Positions 19,793-33,208 are shown, counted from the stretch's first letter. The stretch: 63,634 nt of DNA from Chara braunii (GCA_003427395.1 BFEA01000123.1:2248587-2312220), one strand, 5' to 3'. Made by a program: numbers and translations. Notes: a model not told the origin generated them from the letters alone.

Positions 19793-22450
19793 TAGAGAGA
19801 GAGAGAGAGACAGAGAGAGAGAGAGAGATGGGGATATGGTGTCAGTGGAACAGTGTCGTCTTCTCCCTACCTTTTATGTAAAGTTTTGATTCCAACGTTG
19901 GTCAATTTTGTTGTTGTACCTTCGGATTTCTTCTGTGAATCATCTTGGAATATCTGTCTTGTATGTATGTATGAGGGTGAATGAACACGTGTCCTTTTTT
20001 GTTATTTTTAATCTCCAATTCTGTTTTGCTCAATTGCAATTTCGTCACTTTCGAGTACCTGTCTCCGTTGCACGTATAACGACCTGCGGAGTTTTGGTTC
20101 CAGCGGGTTGGGCCAGATACATCTCTCGCGCGCACCTTGTCCAATCACTGGTTTTCGAGTCGCGCATAATTGCGAGGATCCCAGGGTGCGTTGGTTTTGG
20201 ATGCTAAAAAAACTAACTCTACCCTTTTTTTGTGTGAGCATGTATGCAATGACTGATTCTGCTTGAGATTTGGATAACAGTTGCACGAAAGAACTAACTG
20301 CAGGCATATAGGATAAACAAACACGTCGGTAAATGGCTCATTGGCAACTTACTCACACGCAGTCTTCGATCTGATCGATCGGCTCATGCGCACGCATGCG
20401 TAAGAAAGCCGCCCACAGAGGTGACCTGCAGCCTACACGTGCTCGTGCAAGAGCCAACCTGATCCCGCTTGTCGAAGATGTCCCTTGGGAGTCCATAGCC
20501 CGATTCTGGCCCCGACCCTCGTGCTCAGAGTGTCAGCAGCACGACGAGTACCGTTCTGCGGGGATCACTCGACGAACCCGCTCCGAAACGGAACAACGAG
20601 AGCACAGTTTGTCCCCATCAGCCTTGAAGACTTTCGTCGACCGACAGTGGTACGAGCGTTCCCACCGAGACACCCGTAGCGCCCCACCCGAGCATCTGAC
20701 GCGGCCCAGGCTGCGAGGTCGGCAATCACCCCAACTCTGAGCCGAAACTTGCACTTCTACCCCTGGTACTTAACACAGGAAATTCCAGTTCCGACATGGA
20801 ACTCCACCCCCACTTTCCTAAAATCCTTAGCACACCCTTTTTCGCACTTCCAAGCTCACTACCACTCCGAAAACAGGAAGGTGCGCTGGGCGTGAGGTTA
20901 GGGCGCCACATAACTATTTAGGGCATGACCAATTAGCATCGAGCTGACGAGTACAAACTTGGGTTGTACCAATTGAGATTTATGGTGCCTGGAATACGGC
21001 TGATCAAGATCTCAGCACACCCAGCTGATGATGATGATGACCATTATATTTTATATTGTTGCACCAACAGTTTGCCAACAGTGAAGATCCCCTGGCTAAG
21101 GGGCTGCGCGTCAGGGCAACCAGAGTGGCTGATCAAGATCTTAACCCTTTATTACTTCAACATTATCTTCTGCTGCAGCAGCAGGCTGCCAGCATCTTGA
21201 AGGCCAAGATCCAGTGGATCTTGGTGATTTTGTTGCTCTTGGCCAACCAAGAGCTCGGTATCATCACTTCCCACTAACCTACTCCCCCGCCCCCCTCTCT
21301 TTCTCCTCCCCCCTCCACCCTCTAATCACTTTTTCTAACTCTACCACTCCTCTCTCCTCCTATCTCCCTCTTCACTCATCCTCCACCATCCTTTCGCTCC
21401 TTCTCTCCCCACTCACCATCTTCTACTAATCTCTTCTACTCCTCTCCACCTTTCTCATCCCTTCCTCCTCCATTTTTTCACCCTCCTCTCCCCCAACGAC
21501 AACCCCCATCGTCCCCTCACCTCCCCCTTCAATTTTTTTCTCTTTCTCGCCTATTTCTCTCTCCCTTCTTCACTTTTTCATCCCGTTCCCCCCCCAACGT
21601 CGAATTTTTCTGTTTTTCTTTTTTTTTGTCTTTCTTTTTTATTTAAATTTTCTCTTTCTTTAAAAATTTGAATTCTCTTATTCTCTCTACTTCTTTTCTT
21701 ATTTTTTTGATTTATTTTATTTTTATTTTTATTTATTCTGAAAATTCAAATGTTCTGCGGCACCTCTAGATCTATTTAGGACTTAGTTGTTTCAGCTCTC
21801 GGCGCACATTTTGAACCCGTGAAGGTAACGAAGTGCTGCCGATTTTTTATTTTTTTTTCTCCCTACTCTCTTCCCTCTTACTTAGTCATATCTTTGTCGG
21901 CACACTTCGACCCCATGGGGGTAACAAAATGCTGCCGAAATTTTTGGAAAAAAAAAAATCCAACACGTAGTCTCTCTTTATTCTCCACCACCCCATTTAT
22001 TTATTTATTTATGTATTATTTTTCTAAAATTTATAATTTGCGGCATTTTAAAACTTAGTGTGTTTATCTTCGTCTCTCCTTCCTCTTGGCACATTCTTGA
22101 CCCCATGGGGGGAAATGCTGCCGAAATTTTCAAAAAAATTAATATTATTTATCTCTTCATATTTTATTTATTTATTTATTTATTTATTTTTATTATTCAT
22201 TTTCTCTTACTTTTCTTTTAAAATTTCACTATTTATTTATTTTTCTCGTCCCCTCCCCTCCATAGTTGTTTTTTTCTTTTCTTAATGAGGTCACCGATAC
22301 CCTACCCTAATCACTAAGACTCCGGTTAGGGTTTTCTTTGGGTTCTTCTAGGGTTTAGGGTTTTCCTAACCCCCCCTACTCTCCCATCACCCATTCTCGG
22401 TACTTCCCCTTCCCATTCGGGCACCCTGGACCCGAACCACCCCTCACCCT
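18816..22450. other. Non-coding internal region after LTR A
   Basis: No gene is recognised. The stretch holds a GATA microsatellite, an unrecognised 114-residue ORF at 20396-20740 (Arg-rich, no known motif), and from about 21280 to 22450 a strongly pyrimidine-rich tract with three GCTGCCGAAA motifs following a GACCCCATGGGG-like phrase. It may be the leader of the gag remnant that starts at 22451. Confidence 0.4.
19628..19829 (+). repeat. (GATA)n then (GA)n microsatellite
   Basis: Almost pure GATA repeats run to about 19792, with small interruptions (GTTAGATA, GATCGATA), and continue as GA repeats to 19829. Confidence 0.98.
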
Positions 22451-24150
22451 TTGACGGCGCCCACGCTAGTAGACTTGTTAGCGTCGTTCGTCGCCTTCTA
22501 CCACAGTCCCCCCCTACCTCCTCTGGCCCCCTCTAGTCCGTCCCATCACCTCCCCGTGGCTGACGGCGTGTCCCAAGCCGTCGACGTGGCGACGACCTCG
22601 GCACAGGGCTCCATACCCGTGCCGCCGGACCAGGGTCATCAGCCCCAGGGGGATTTGCACACCCTCCTCACCTCCCTCCTCGCTCCCATCCAGGCACAAC
22701 TGGCGACCCTTGCGCCTTTACAGGCGCGGATGGCGACTCTTGCTGCTGGCATGCGGTAACTCCAGGACGTTGCCCATCCTTCCTCTCCCAACTCCCTTTC
22801 TCCTTTTGGCTCCCAGTCCGGGTTCCCCGTCCTCCGACATGGTAGCTACGGTGGAGCTTCCTCCTCTGCTTCCCCTGACCCGACTATCCTGGTGACCGTC
22901 CACGCTCCTAGCACGACGGCCACCACGGGTCAGGCCTTCCCTCACTCTACAGGCGCACCCGCCCAGATTCCGGTCCCTACAGCCACTGGATCACAACCCT
23001 CTGCCTCGGTCTCATCTTTTCCGGGTACCCCGCTTCTCCCTCCTCTTTGCACGATCGCTGTGCCACGTGACTCTCCCCCTTATGGGATGCCCGCGCCGCT
23101 CGTGCGTCCACTTCCCCCACTCCTCCTACTCCTACTCCTCACTCGATCTATGTCCGACGTCTTGAGACCGACCTGACCCATATCCGGGTCGAACTCGTCC
23201 TCTTACGCCTTCAACCACCCCTACCCTCACAGGTGGTCACGCCTTCGGGCGCACCCCCTTCTTCCTCTACTCTTCCTTCCATGCAGACTCGCTTCCCCCG
23301 CCCTCCACCCCCTCCACCCCCATCCAATCTCCTTCCTACTCCATCGGTTGTTGCGACCTCTTCTACCGCAGCTCCCGCCCAGCTTGTCGCTGTTTCCCCC
23401 GCCGCTCCACCATGCGGCCCGGTCGTACAGTCAGTTGCGCCTCCTTCTCCAGGACCTGCGCCGACTTACTCGGCCGTAGCGCAGACCTCTGCTTCTCGAT
23501 CTCCTCGCCACCAAAATGGTGGCACACCACTCGTCCGCTTGACGGACATTGCCTTGTATGACGGTACAGGGATACACGTGTTTCGGTGGCTGCAGCCTGC
23601 CACCCGCACGCTCCAGCTAATGGGCGTTCCACCTGACCAGTGGGTGGCTCACCTCTCCACGCGGCTGTGTGGCGGTCCTTTGATGCCTGGGAGGATTTCA
23701 ACACTTACTCCCTTCGTGAGGGTCGGACCCCGACCTTCGCGGATTTCCAGGCGTTCCTCGAGGATCGCTTCGGAGCCCGACACGACGTGACTGACGCCTT
23801 CGAGCGTGTCGTCAGTACACGCTGGTCCGACTCTAGTGGCGCTGCCGGCCACGCACTCGTCGTCGTCCTGCCCGATACGACGATTGACTCTTACTTATCT
23901 TCCCACGTCTTTGACTTCTAAGTACTTCATCCACTCTAGTTTTGCTACTTCAGCTCGTCAACGTTGCGGATCTTCCTCGACGGCATTCCGAACTTCTCAT
24001 CATGGACACCATCGTCGGCTTCATGGTCTTCATCACGATCAACTCTGCCTACTTCAGACGTCGTCACTCTCTTACCACCTTACCCTGTACAGTACCCTGG
24101 TTGTGTCGCATGATGGTCTCCCTTCGTCGGGTTCCTCTGAGTTGGGCTCT
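22451..24150 (+). pseudogene. Second gag remnant, Ty3/gypsy-like capsid
   Basis: The N-terminal part (ATG 22451, about 100 residues) is Pro/Ala/Ser-rich with a heptad-like LLAPIQAQLATLAPLQARM stretch, possibly a coiled coil. After stops and a frame change, a Pro-rich segment (from 23233) leads to LTDIALYDGTGIHVFRWL and LMGVPPDQWVAHLSTRLCGG, then, in another frame from about 23680, SFDAWEDFNTYSL and TFADFQAFLEDRFGARH. The order F-x-G, then WL, then W-x-x-F and L-x-x-RFG is that of the gypsy-type Gag capsid. No zinc knuckle or pol follows before LTR B. At least one frameshift and two stops make it a remnant. It is unlike the gag at 34499. Confidence 0.65.
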
Positions 24151-24783
24151 CCCTTAGTATACACATAGGCATCGAGACCGTAGCGTTGCCCTGGCTTCCC
24201 AGCTTACGGATCTAGCTCTGACTTCGCGCACTTTAGGAGTCATTTGCATAATTCCCTTACCCATCACTTTTCCTACCCTCTGTCGGCCCCCCGCTCTAGT
24301 TAGGCAGCCTTGCACGCTTCATCTAGGTGCGCCTAGTATACCAGGCTCCCTGATTCCCTTGCATGGTCGACCCTACATAGTGGTCACCCCTTTAGTCATG
24401 CATTACCCACCCTAATGGTCTATTTGTTAGGGTCATTGGTTCTGTTCGCTCTCAGTTCCCTACTCATTGAGCCTAATGACATGTGTCTCCCTGTCATTAT
24501 GTGTGGATGCCCTTAGGAATTTATCGACCCCTAAGCTGCATTCGCCACCCTCAGAGACCATCCCACCCTGTGGTTTGCGACACACTCCTTTTGTGACATA
24601 TGGTTGTCTTGTTGTTATTTTGTTGCTCTCAGACTGAGACCTCTGCCTCCAACATTCTAGGATTTAGTTGTCATTACTTTCTGCTTTCCTAGGATATGTA
24701 TACTAGTTAGTTGTTTCTGCATTCACTTAGGTTGTTAGCTGTGACATTGCTGCTTTTGTGACATTTTCTATCCTAGGTTGCAT
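24151..24783. other. Unassigned stretch before LTR B
   Basis: There are no ORFs, repeats or motifs that I can name. Unlike the sequences before LTRs A and C it lacks GACGGGGACGTCGC, so it looks like flanking DNA at the outer edge of a 5' LTR rather than internal sequence. Confidence 0.4.
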
Positions 24784-27700
24784 TGTCGTACCAAATACCG
24801 TTACATTTTGTGTGTCTTTTGCAAGTCACGTCGGTGCTGCCTCAACCGGGGTTGACGGCAAGCTCGCGGGTGGAAGTTGAGTCCTACCTGGATGAGTGGC
24901 ACGCGCGGTGCGTCGACGGTGGGGTACAACCCCGCGCGGTTAAGGTGTGCGCGGCGTCACAGGTCAGTAAGACGCGCGGCCCCTGATACCCTTGAATTTT
25001 CTTATGTTCCTCAATATTATATTTATTATTTTTAAGTATTATTTTTGTTTTATTCCTACTTTTATTTTCGCGGACGTCTTTGGCTCGGTGATCGGATTCG
25101 AGACTAGCGTCGGGCCCGATGGGCGTGGCTCGGCTACCACTTTGTTGCACGTGGGTGACCGCTACGACAGTTGAGGACCTTGACCACGCGCTTCTTTGGC
25201 GGGCCCGCTCGAGTTCCTGTGTGTCCTGGATGCCGGCAATATTTCTGTTGTCCGCCCGTCTTGAAACCCCGGTCGGGAAGTTTAAAGTGACGCGGGACGG
25301 TGGGAGCCGGGTCCATGAGGAGAAAGAAGCCAAGGTGGCGGGGCTCGCTGTGGGCGGAGTCTGCCGCCCGTTATCTGTTATGAGAGGTTGAGTGTGAGCA
25401 TGCCTGTTGAGGCCCGACGAATGGGGAATTGTGCGTTTGGCACAACGGGTCTCAAAGGTTGGGCACCAGTGGGAGGCTGCCGCAGTACAGACTGTGCGGC
25501 AAGTCGTCCTAACTGCAGTTCGCATGGGGTCCCTCTCTACCTCGGCCTCCAAAGTTCTCATTTGAATATTTGCTCTTACCACAGAGGCTCTCAGCAGGAA
25601 CCTCTTCGTATAAGCACGCGCTACAGGGGTTGCAGCAGGCCCGGCGCTCCCCCACTCGTTGCAGAGTGGAAATTGCCACAACAGCCGAGCACAGGTCGCG
25701 CCTCAGCACCGTACACTTTCACTACTGATACATCCGGCCGGTGAGTTGTTACACACTCCTTAGCGGAGTTCGACTTCCATGACCACAGTACTGTTGTCTG
25801 TATCGATCAGGCGGTGTCTGCGTTAGTACTCAATTTGGCATAGAGGTGGGGCGGAGCCATTGACGAAGAGAGTGAACCCGGACAGGAAAGTTCAATCGGG
25901 CGGGAAGAGGGTCAATTATAGGGTTTTTAGATAAGGCGAAACCAAATTTAATGTTAGTTTTAGCGGGGGGGGTAGTACGATAGAGGATAAGAGAGAATGA
26001 GCCGCGCGGGCGATGGTGGAAGCTGATATGACAGGGGACAAAAGTTAAATCATATCTCGCTCCTTTCTTAATGAAATCGAGCGAGAGAATAGACGATTTG
26101 GGGGTTTTGGCAGATGGTGAACCCGATGGCGGCCTTCGTTTGAACTCTAAAGTGACGGAATGGGCGCCGCGATGGTAAAGGCTGCGCGAATATATAGCAG
26201 TGTATCTTTCTAGGTTCAGACGAAAGATTCACTCTCACTCCCACTACGTGCATTTGGGTGAGTAATTGAGCAGCATCTGTGGTAGCAGCTTTTTCCTTAC
26301 CTTGTCGGTGGAGGTATTCCTCATCTCGGCTGAGGTATGCGCAATCACAAGGTAATGCCACGATCGAACTCCACCCAGCCATGGTCTCTGTGCCACCCAT
26401 TTCGGGCTCTTCCCTAGATTCCGCCTGCACTTGACCGAGATGCCGACCAGATACGTACATGCTATAAGGGTGGTTGCAGAAGACATCTACCGGAGAGAAG
26501 AAACAGCGAAAAGAAGGGGAGGAAAGAGAGACATACCTAGTCTCCTTCTCGAGGGGATTCGTTCTCGTCTTGCATATTTGAGGAGCTCGATGCAAGTATA
26601 AGTCAAGCTACTAAAGAGTGTGGAAGGAGCCAAGGGCTACGCTGTCTGTGGCGGGAAACAGGGGGTGGAGAGTGGTTTGACAGGTGGGAATACACCCTGT
26701 CTGCGTTTTAGCAGAAGGTCCGTTCGTTTTTTACTCATCCTAGTCGATGGAGGTGGTGTGAGGCTAGCCGAAGGGTTGGAGACTTACCGGTTGGCCATTG
26801 CGCTGCTCAGCCTATCGGTCGAAGTAGCAGGGGATGAGTTGCGGGTAAGTACTTATTTGGCCAGAACACGTTTGTTCTCTGAAAGGAAAGCAAGGGCGGT
26901 CAGATGCGTGCGGAGAGTGGGAAAGAGATCGGCCTATTCAAGTTGTAGTCTGTGCGGGCACGTATCCGGTCTTGGCGGCGGACGACAACGTCGACAGCTC
27001 CTTGCTCTTCCGACTAACGTTGTTCATATCAGCAGGACGCATTGTCTGCTTGTAGACTGCTGCCAACTACGAGGTGGGAATCTGAATGTTGAGCGCCGAT
27101 GGGAGGAGACAGGGTCGGTTCTATTTTTGGGGTAATGGTGCATGACCGTTCTTAGTGGGTGGAGTGATTTGTCTGGTTAATTCCGTTAACAACCGAGACT
27201 TTAGCGTGCTGAATAGCTATGTAGGGACCTTTCCTCATGCCTAGTTTCGTTGAGGGGCAGTCGTGGTTGTGTCTGCGTCATAGCTTCTGCTGCTTGGGCC
27301 AGCTGCAGAGAGGAAAACAATTATGATGGTGATGAGTGATTACTCTGTAAAGAGAGGGGAAGTACACCTGCAATTCAAGAAACCATGACTTTGCGACGTC
27401 TAGGTAGCTCATCTCATGAAGGCTCAGACCATTGGTCTGTGCAGGGCTGTTAACGCCACGTTCGAATGAAGTGCAGGGGAGGTTGCAACACGCTAAACGG
27501 TTGATTGTTTTCGTCCATAAGCCTGTTGTTTTAGCCTGTGTGACAAAATGTTGTGGTTGGGCGGTTGAGTGTGGTCGGACTCCCCAACATGCTGCTGCTG
27601 CGGTAAAGAGAAGTGAAAGGTGTTGTTTGACGCCATGTTTGGGTGTGAGTGTTGCTGATTGGAGGGACAATGATTGTGAGATGGCGTTGAGTTTGCTATT

Positions 27701-28409
27701 GAAGTGCTCTGTTGTTGCACGCAATTGTTGCGGGGCATTCTGCTCCGATGAACGTTACGGTGATTCGTGGTGATTCGGGGCTCATTGTTGCATAAGAGGA
27801 TTACCACTGCGATTCGAAGGTGCATCAGAGCATTTACCCTTCGTCTCGACTTCGGTTTGACCAGCTTAAGGCAATTTTTGGCCGCCATTGCGGGACGCTC
27901 AGACGATTGAAGGTATCAAGGCCCTCTCTTGCGAGTTGAGTTTGTCCCTCTACTGTATCTCGAGAGCCTAAAACTCCTTATCTTTTGTCCTTCTTACTCT
28001 AAGTCTTATCCTGGTTGCGAGAGGATGGAGGCAGGCGGGATTGCATCCTGTAGGACCGCAGCAAGACTCTGTGGGAAGTCGGTCCACTGATTGCGGGAGC
28101 TCTGTCGGAACTCAAGAGGAGTTTTGGAGGCAGGGAACTTGGAGGTAAAAGTTTCGCTTTCCTTCTATAAAACCAATTATAACCACTATCTGTACTTCTT
28201 GCTATGATTGACTGAGTTTATTTTCTGCATTCCTACTTTGATTTAAGTTTGACTTTTAGAACACAAACCAAACTTAACGAAAAGAATGATTGTGCAAGTT
28301 TAGTTTTGTTGTGTTAACTGAAAGCAGATTGTGAAAAAAAATTGCTTCTGGGGGAAAGGTGGGAGGAAGGAAGTCTTGCTTGTGTTTGACTGGGTTAACT
28401 AAAGGATGG

Positions 28410-29090
28410 GAGAGTCTCCATAAGTTTGGAGGGCCCAATGCTATATTTATTTTTTGTTGTCTGGAGGACCAGACAGGTTCCCATAGGATTGGGTGGTCTG
28501 GTTGCTTTGACTTACGAGGGTTGTTTGTGTTGGGATTTTTCATGGACCAATTTTTTTTTCATTACATTTGATGGCTTGGTTGCCTTGCTTTATTTGGGTT
28601 TTCTGATGTTTATTAATGTCTTCTTGTTTATTAAGTGGGAGGATCAGGCGAAGGGCATAACAGGTTCCCATAAGATTAGGAAGTCTGGTCTGGAGCAACG
28701 AATATGTTGGAACCAGAAGGTTAAATTTGTTTATATTTCTATACTATTTTACTTATGAACAGGCTAGTCAGACATTTTTTCATAAGATTGGATGGTTTGA
28801 ATATAGCTTATCATCAACTGAAGAGAGTACTAATTAAGAATCAACTTGTGATAAGAAGAGGGAGGCTGAACCTTGATCTAAGATGATCGGTCCAGTTATA
28901 TGCTACCTTAAAAAACTAAGTGTAGATAATTATATATAACTTGGATACTTAAATAAGTTTCGGGCGACTAGGTTAGACAACCTAGTCATATGTCCAAGGA
29001 AGAGAAAAATTTTAATGACCTGTGTTTGTGTATATTCAATGGTTGAGCTAGAAAGATTTCCATAAGATTGGATGGTCTAGCTTTATGCCT
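28410..29090 (+). repeat. TAAGAT stem-loop array (LTR B)
   Basis: This is the counterpart of 15603-16426. Clear members are ACCAGA/TCTGGT with inner stem CCCA/TGGG and loop TAGGAT (28468-28502), a unit with inner stem GATC/GATC around TAAGAT near 28875, and AGCTAGA/TCTAGCT (29046-29082). Some units have lost pairing, for example near 28545. Confidence 0.75.
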
Positions 29091-29292
29091 TATGTAAGTT
29101 GGATATAAGGGATAAATCATGGAAAGGTTATGAAATATTTATTTAACAAGATTAACGTTGGGGATGGCGATAGTACTTACCTTTATGGTTTGGTCTTGCA
29201 TGTGGCTGAGTGAGATCACTACCTAGTTTAAGTTTCAGTTTGATAGTCAGTTGCTTTAGATGCTCACCACGTGTTAGAGTCATAGTTGCTAG

Positions 29293-29650
29293 CTGTGTAG
29301 CACACCGAACATGTTCGGAGCTTTTCCGAACGTCCGAACATGTTCGGGTATTCGGCCGAACGCCACCCGAACGTGTTCGGCCGAACATATTAAAAAAAAA
29401 AAAAAAAACACTTTGTTTTTTAGTTTTTGATTTTTAGCTCGATTTTGGTTACAAATTTGACCATACCTCCAGGGCAAAAGTTGTTTGTATTATTATTTTA
29501 CATAACATATATTTTTTTCAGATTTTTTGAAGAACATTTTTTTTTTTTTTTAATATTTTTATGTTCGCGTTCGGAGAGTTTTGGTGCTCGTTCGCGTTCG
29601 GTCCCGAACGTTCGGGTTCGGTCACTGAACGCGAACACGATGCTACACAG
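29293..29650. mobile_element. hAT-like MITE in LTR B (8-bp TSD GTTGCTAG)
   Basis: A 358-bp element has terminal inverted repeats CTGTGTAGCA and TGCTACACAG and the duplicated target GTTGCTAG at 29285-29292 and 29651-29658. LTR C lacks the insertion at the matching site (near 42865), which confirms the ends. Both subterminal regions are crowded with CGAAC-type motifs (GAACATGTTC, GTTCGGGTTC), as expected for transposase-binding repeats. An 8-bp duplication with short inverted ends fits hAT. No coding capacity. Confidence 0.9.
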
Positions 29651-31994
29651 GTTGCTAGTTTAAATTCCTGCATTTTTTTAACTCAATTTTTTTACTTAGG
29701 TCAATTCTCGCATTTTCTGGGATTTTTTATTATACTTGGTCTTTTATAAATTTTGGTAAGTTACTTTCTCTACGGGAAGCGCTGCCGAAATTTCTGCAAA
29801 ACCAAGGAGCTAGTCATATTTTGAATTTTCAAAGTCCATCTTGTCTAAATTTTATGTATGGCTTAGTAAAAATCTGGAAAGTCTCATTTTTTAAAAAAAG
29901 TGTTGCCCAAAGTTTTGTTAATTTAGGGAGTTGGACAAAATTAGACTTTGGAAAGTCAAAGTTATTTCTCGATTTTAAGACTTAGCTTTGTATAAATTTT
30001 GGAAAGCTACTTTCTCTATGGGAAGCGCTGCTGAAATTTTTGCGAATCTAAGGAATTAGTTAAATTTTGTCTTAATAGAACTCAAGTCTTATGTTTGGGT
30101 TCATATCTAAGTCAGTATGAATTTGAGAAGTTTACCTCTTTATTGTAGATGTTGCCCAACTTTTTACTAATTTAGAGAGTTAGACAAAATTTAACTTTTT
30201 AGAGTTAGAGTTTATTTCAGTTTCATGTTGGCGTTAGTATGAATTCTGAAAAATTATTTTTTCTACGGGAAGTGCTGCCAAAATTTTCTTAGTTTAAAGA
30301 AGATAGATTATATTTTGACAGGTGGCAATTATGGGGATCCACTCTACATAGGGGAGATTCTGTCATAGGTCTACATTTGTTTTTGCCATTGACTTCAAGG
30401 TAGACTGAAACTTAGTTATCAGGAAAATTTTGAGTGAGAATGTGATATGGAAATTCATCCCTCATTGGCTTATATGTGTAGTTTAGGAATTAGTCTGTCT
30501 TGTGTTACAGATCCTTCGCCGATTGATTCGATTCTGGATTAGACAAGTTTCAGCTTTTATCCCTCGAGGATCATCTTCTGTTATCAGTGATAAGAGGTCG
30601 GTTGGTTGATCGTCGACTTATCGGCTCATGACACAACTTTCTTATACCTATACCTCAACTTGATGCCTTAGCCCTGAGGTTTAATATTTTTCGTTGAGAG
30701 TTTTAACCGGACTTTTTTTAATAACTATTACAAAGACCTTATGAGATTTTATGAAAAGTTGGACTATGATTGAGGCTTGAATATGTAAGGCATAGTGTGA
30801 TTTAGATAGAACAGTAAAGTTGACCACATTGGTGTATGGCAATGTGACGTTCGTCTGTGTCTGTGTTTTATACAGGTTAGAGTTTTAAAGTCTGTGTACG
30901 AGCCTTACCATGGAGGCAGTGAGAATGACAACCATGTGTCGCACGATCTGTATACCTGATGGGTATTTGTTTCCTTTTCTTTGATTTTATCTTAAGTTCT
31001 TATTTGATATATGGATGTTGAGATGATTTATTATTATTTTGATTGATTTTGCTTGTTGAACTTTCATAGTTGGACGTTGGAGTCCGTGACAGTGGTCAAA
31101 CTCAAACACCTTGATCTTTCTCCAGACCCTGGATGATGGAGTTTTTCTCTAAGGCTTCGAGAGACGACTGTCACCACAGGTATGAACTTGTGTACCACCC
31201 ACTCTCCGCAGCTTTCAACCACACTTGGCGATTGTCTAGTGTCGAGAGATTAACCCCTCAAGACGCGTGTCAGCCGACACTTGAGTGGCGAATGCGACCC
31301 TCGAGATTAACGAGGGCCGAATGATTATGGGTACTACGTAGTACACCATCATTGTGACTGCTTGCGTAGGTCTATATTGCTAGTCGATATGAGAAGGTCC
31401 TGCGTCCTCACGATTTTATACTAAGTCCTGCGCGCGATGCCTATACGATTTCTGCGTCGGAAGGTTATGGGATGGCTACAGAAAGGGACAAGGAGTGTTG
31501 TTATGTTGTTTGCTTTGTATCGTTCCGTGAGTGTGTGTGTGTGTGTATTATTTTTATATTCTTAAAGTGTGGTGTAACGCGTGGTGAGTGAGATGCATCC
31601 TAGTCGACCGACGACGATTCAGGCTTGGTACTTCAGCCCCTCAAGGTGTAGATTTGCGAGCGGGTCCGATAGAGGCGTGGGACCTCATGCATCCCCTATG
31701 CTACAACGAACGATAAACGCCCTCGACTGGCTCACCTTTGCGATTGCAACTGATTATCTTCCGTACTGTGAACTAGTAGCTCGACGGGGATACGCCCACT
31801 GAAGGGAGGTGATAGCTCTCGCAGGTCAAGTTCAAGTCGTGCCTCACGTTGACCCTATCCTGTCGTAGGGGCTCGCAAGAGGTATGGCTGGCGCACTCGG
31901 TCGGAGCGGCTTACGGAAGCTCCATTTAAGTATCGTGATGACGACCAACTCCTGCGTGACGTGGCCGGGAAGGTCCCGCCTTACGCTCGACAGG

Positions 31995-32012
31995 TGGCGC
32001 CGTTGCCGGGGA
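31995..32012 (+). other. tRNA-Asp primer-binding site
   Basis: TGGCGCCGTTGCCGGGGA is complementary to the 3' end of plant tRNA-Asp including CCA, the primer used by several plant Ty3/gypsy lineages. It lies two bases after the LTR B end (CGACA), which fixes LTR polarity (+) and end. Confidence 0.85.
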
Positions 32013-33147
32013 TAACGGTTGCCTACCGTTGTCCCTGATGGAACGACATTCGGGTTTGAGAATGTGAAAACGAGGAAAAAATAAAAAGTTTTATTTTGAC
32101 TTATATGGTTGATTGCTTGATACCTTGACTATCATTGAGAGTGTCTTAAGACTCTGAGTCCCTTAAAGATCGAGCTCAGATTAAAGGCAGACTGATAATC
32201 CGAGTAAAAACAATAATTTTATTTCATCAGAGTGATATGATGGAAACAGGAATGGTTGATTGATGATGGTATCTAACTAAGCAAGAGTGAAGATGAGAGT
32301 GTAATAAAACTCGCGCGTATCCCGTGACAATCATAAGGTGGACTTTAGTACCACCTAAGGTATTGGGCAATGTTGTGTGTACTTGATTATATCGGGATGG
32401 ATTTGGTACCCATATTCGAGTTGTTTTGCGTACCTAGATAGTTGAATAAAAACTTGGGGTACATGACATAGCCCTTAAAGTGACTTGAGCTGTCATGATA
32501 GGGTACGACTATGCTCGTGTAAAACGGGTAGTCGCATCAAAGCCTAAGATTTAATCCTTCAGTATTGACATGCCCTCCTATATGTGAGTCTACCATTTCT
32601 CGTATTATACCCATGATTTGAGAGCAATAAGCGTTTTGACTAAGCACTCACGTACTCTGACTAGTATGCTGGTAGTTGGAATTGGTACACTTTCTGACTT
32701 TGATAATTGACGGGTTTGGGCGATGCTTCGCATATATAATGCAACTTAGGTTGCGTGCGGCGACAATAGCATTGTTGGGTGTGCCCATTGTTGAAGCTAC
32801 AAGGCTGGTTAACTCATTACGTAAGCGGTGAGCTAAGTTTGCGTTGAGTTTGCCCTTCAATATTGATTTTAAAGGAGGCTTCTGATACGTGAGCGACATG
32901 GATAAAGGGGTGACTGATAAGTGTGAAATGGGGGGCTTAATTGCAAAAGTATTTCATTGAGCTCAAATTGAGTTGTGGTATGATAAGGTACTGCGACGAG
33001 TACCTTGCCCTGACCCTCCGATGGTATCAGTTGGCGATGAGTTAAGTCACCTAGGGGATTGTCTAGATGTAACTACCGATAAAGTTTGAGAAGTAGTGGT
33101 TACTAGGCTAGCGGTGTGGCTAATCCGAAGAGATGTTTATGCTTTAA

Positions 33148-33208
<61 letters not shown>

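Larger units (their letters stand above)
24784..31992 (+). repeat. Very long LTR, copy B (5' LTR)
   Basis: It starts TGTCGTACCAAATACC and ends CGACA, two bases before a perfect tRNA-Asp primer-binding site. It aligns by eye along its whole length with LTR C (38269-46185). Length is 7209 bp, about 6.84 kb without the hAT-like insertion at 29285-29658. It has no ORF of note. It holds ~177-bp units (25860-26190), the TAAGAT stem-loop array (about 28410-29090), and five ~122-bp GCTGCCGAAATTT units (29740-30330). The last kilobase, from about 31070, is closest to A and C and probably includes the R/U5 part. Confidence 0.85.

Noticed and set aside
20964-21277. Short Gln/Leu-rich ORFs near a GATCAAGATC repeat
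   Set aside because: No known domain, no start context or neighbours; too short to call.
22316-22375. Telomere-like GGGTTTAGGGTTTT
   Set aside because: Only one or two degenerate TTTAGGG units, not an array.
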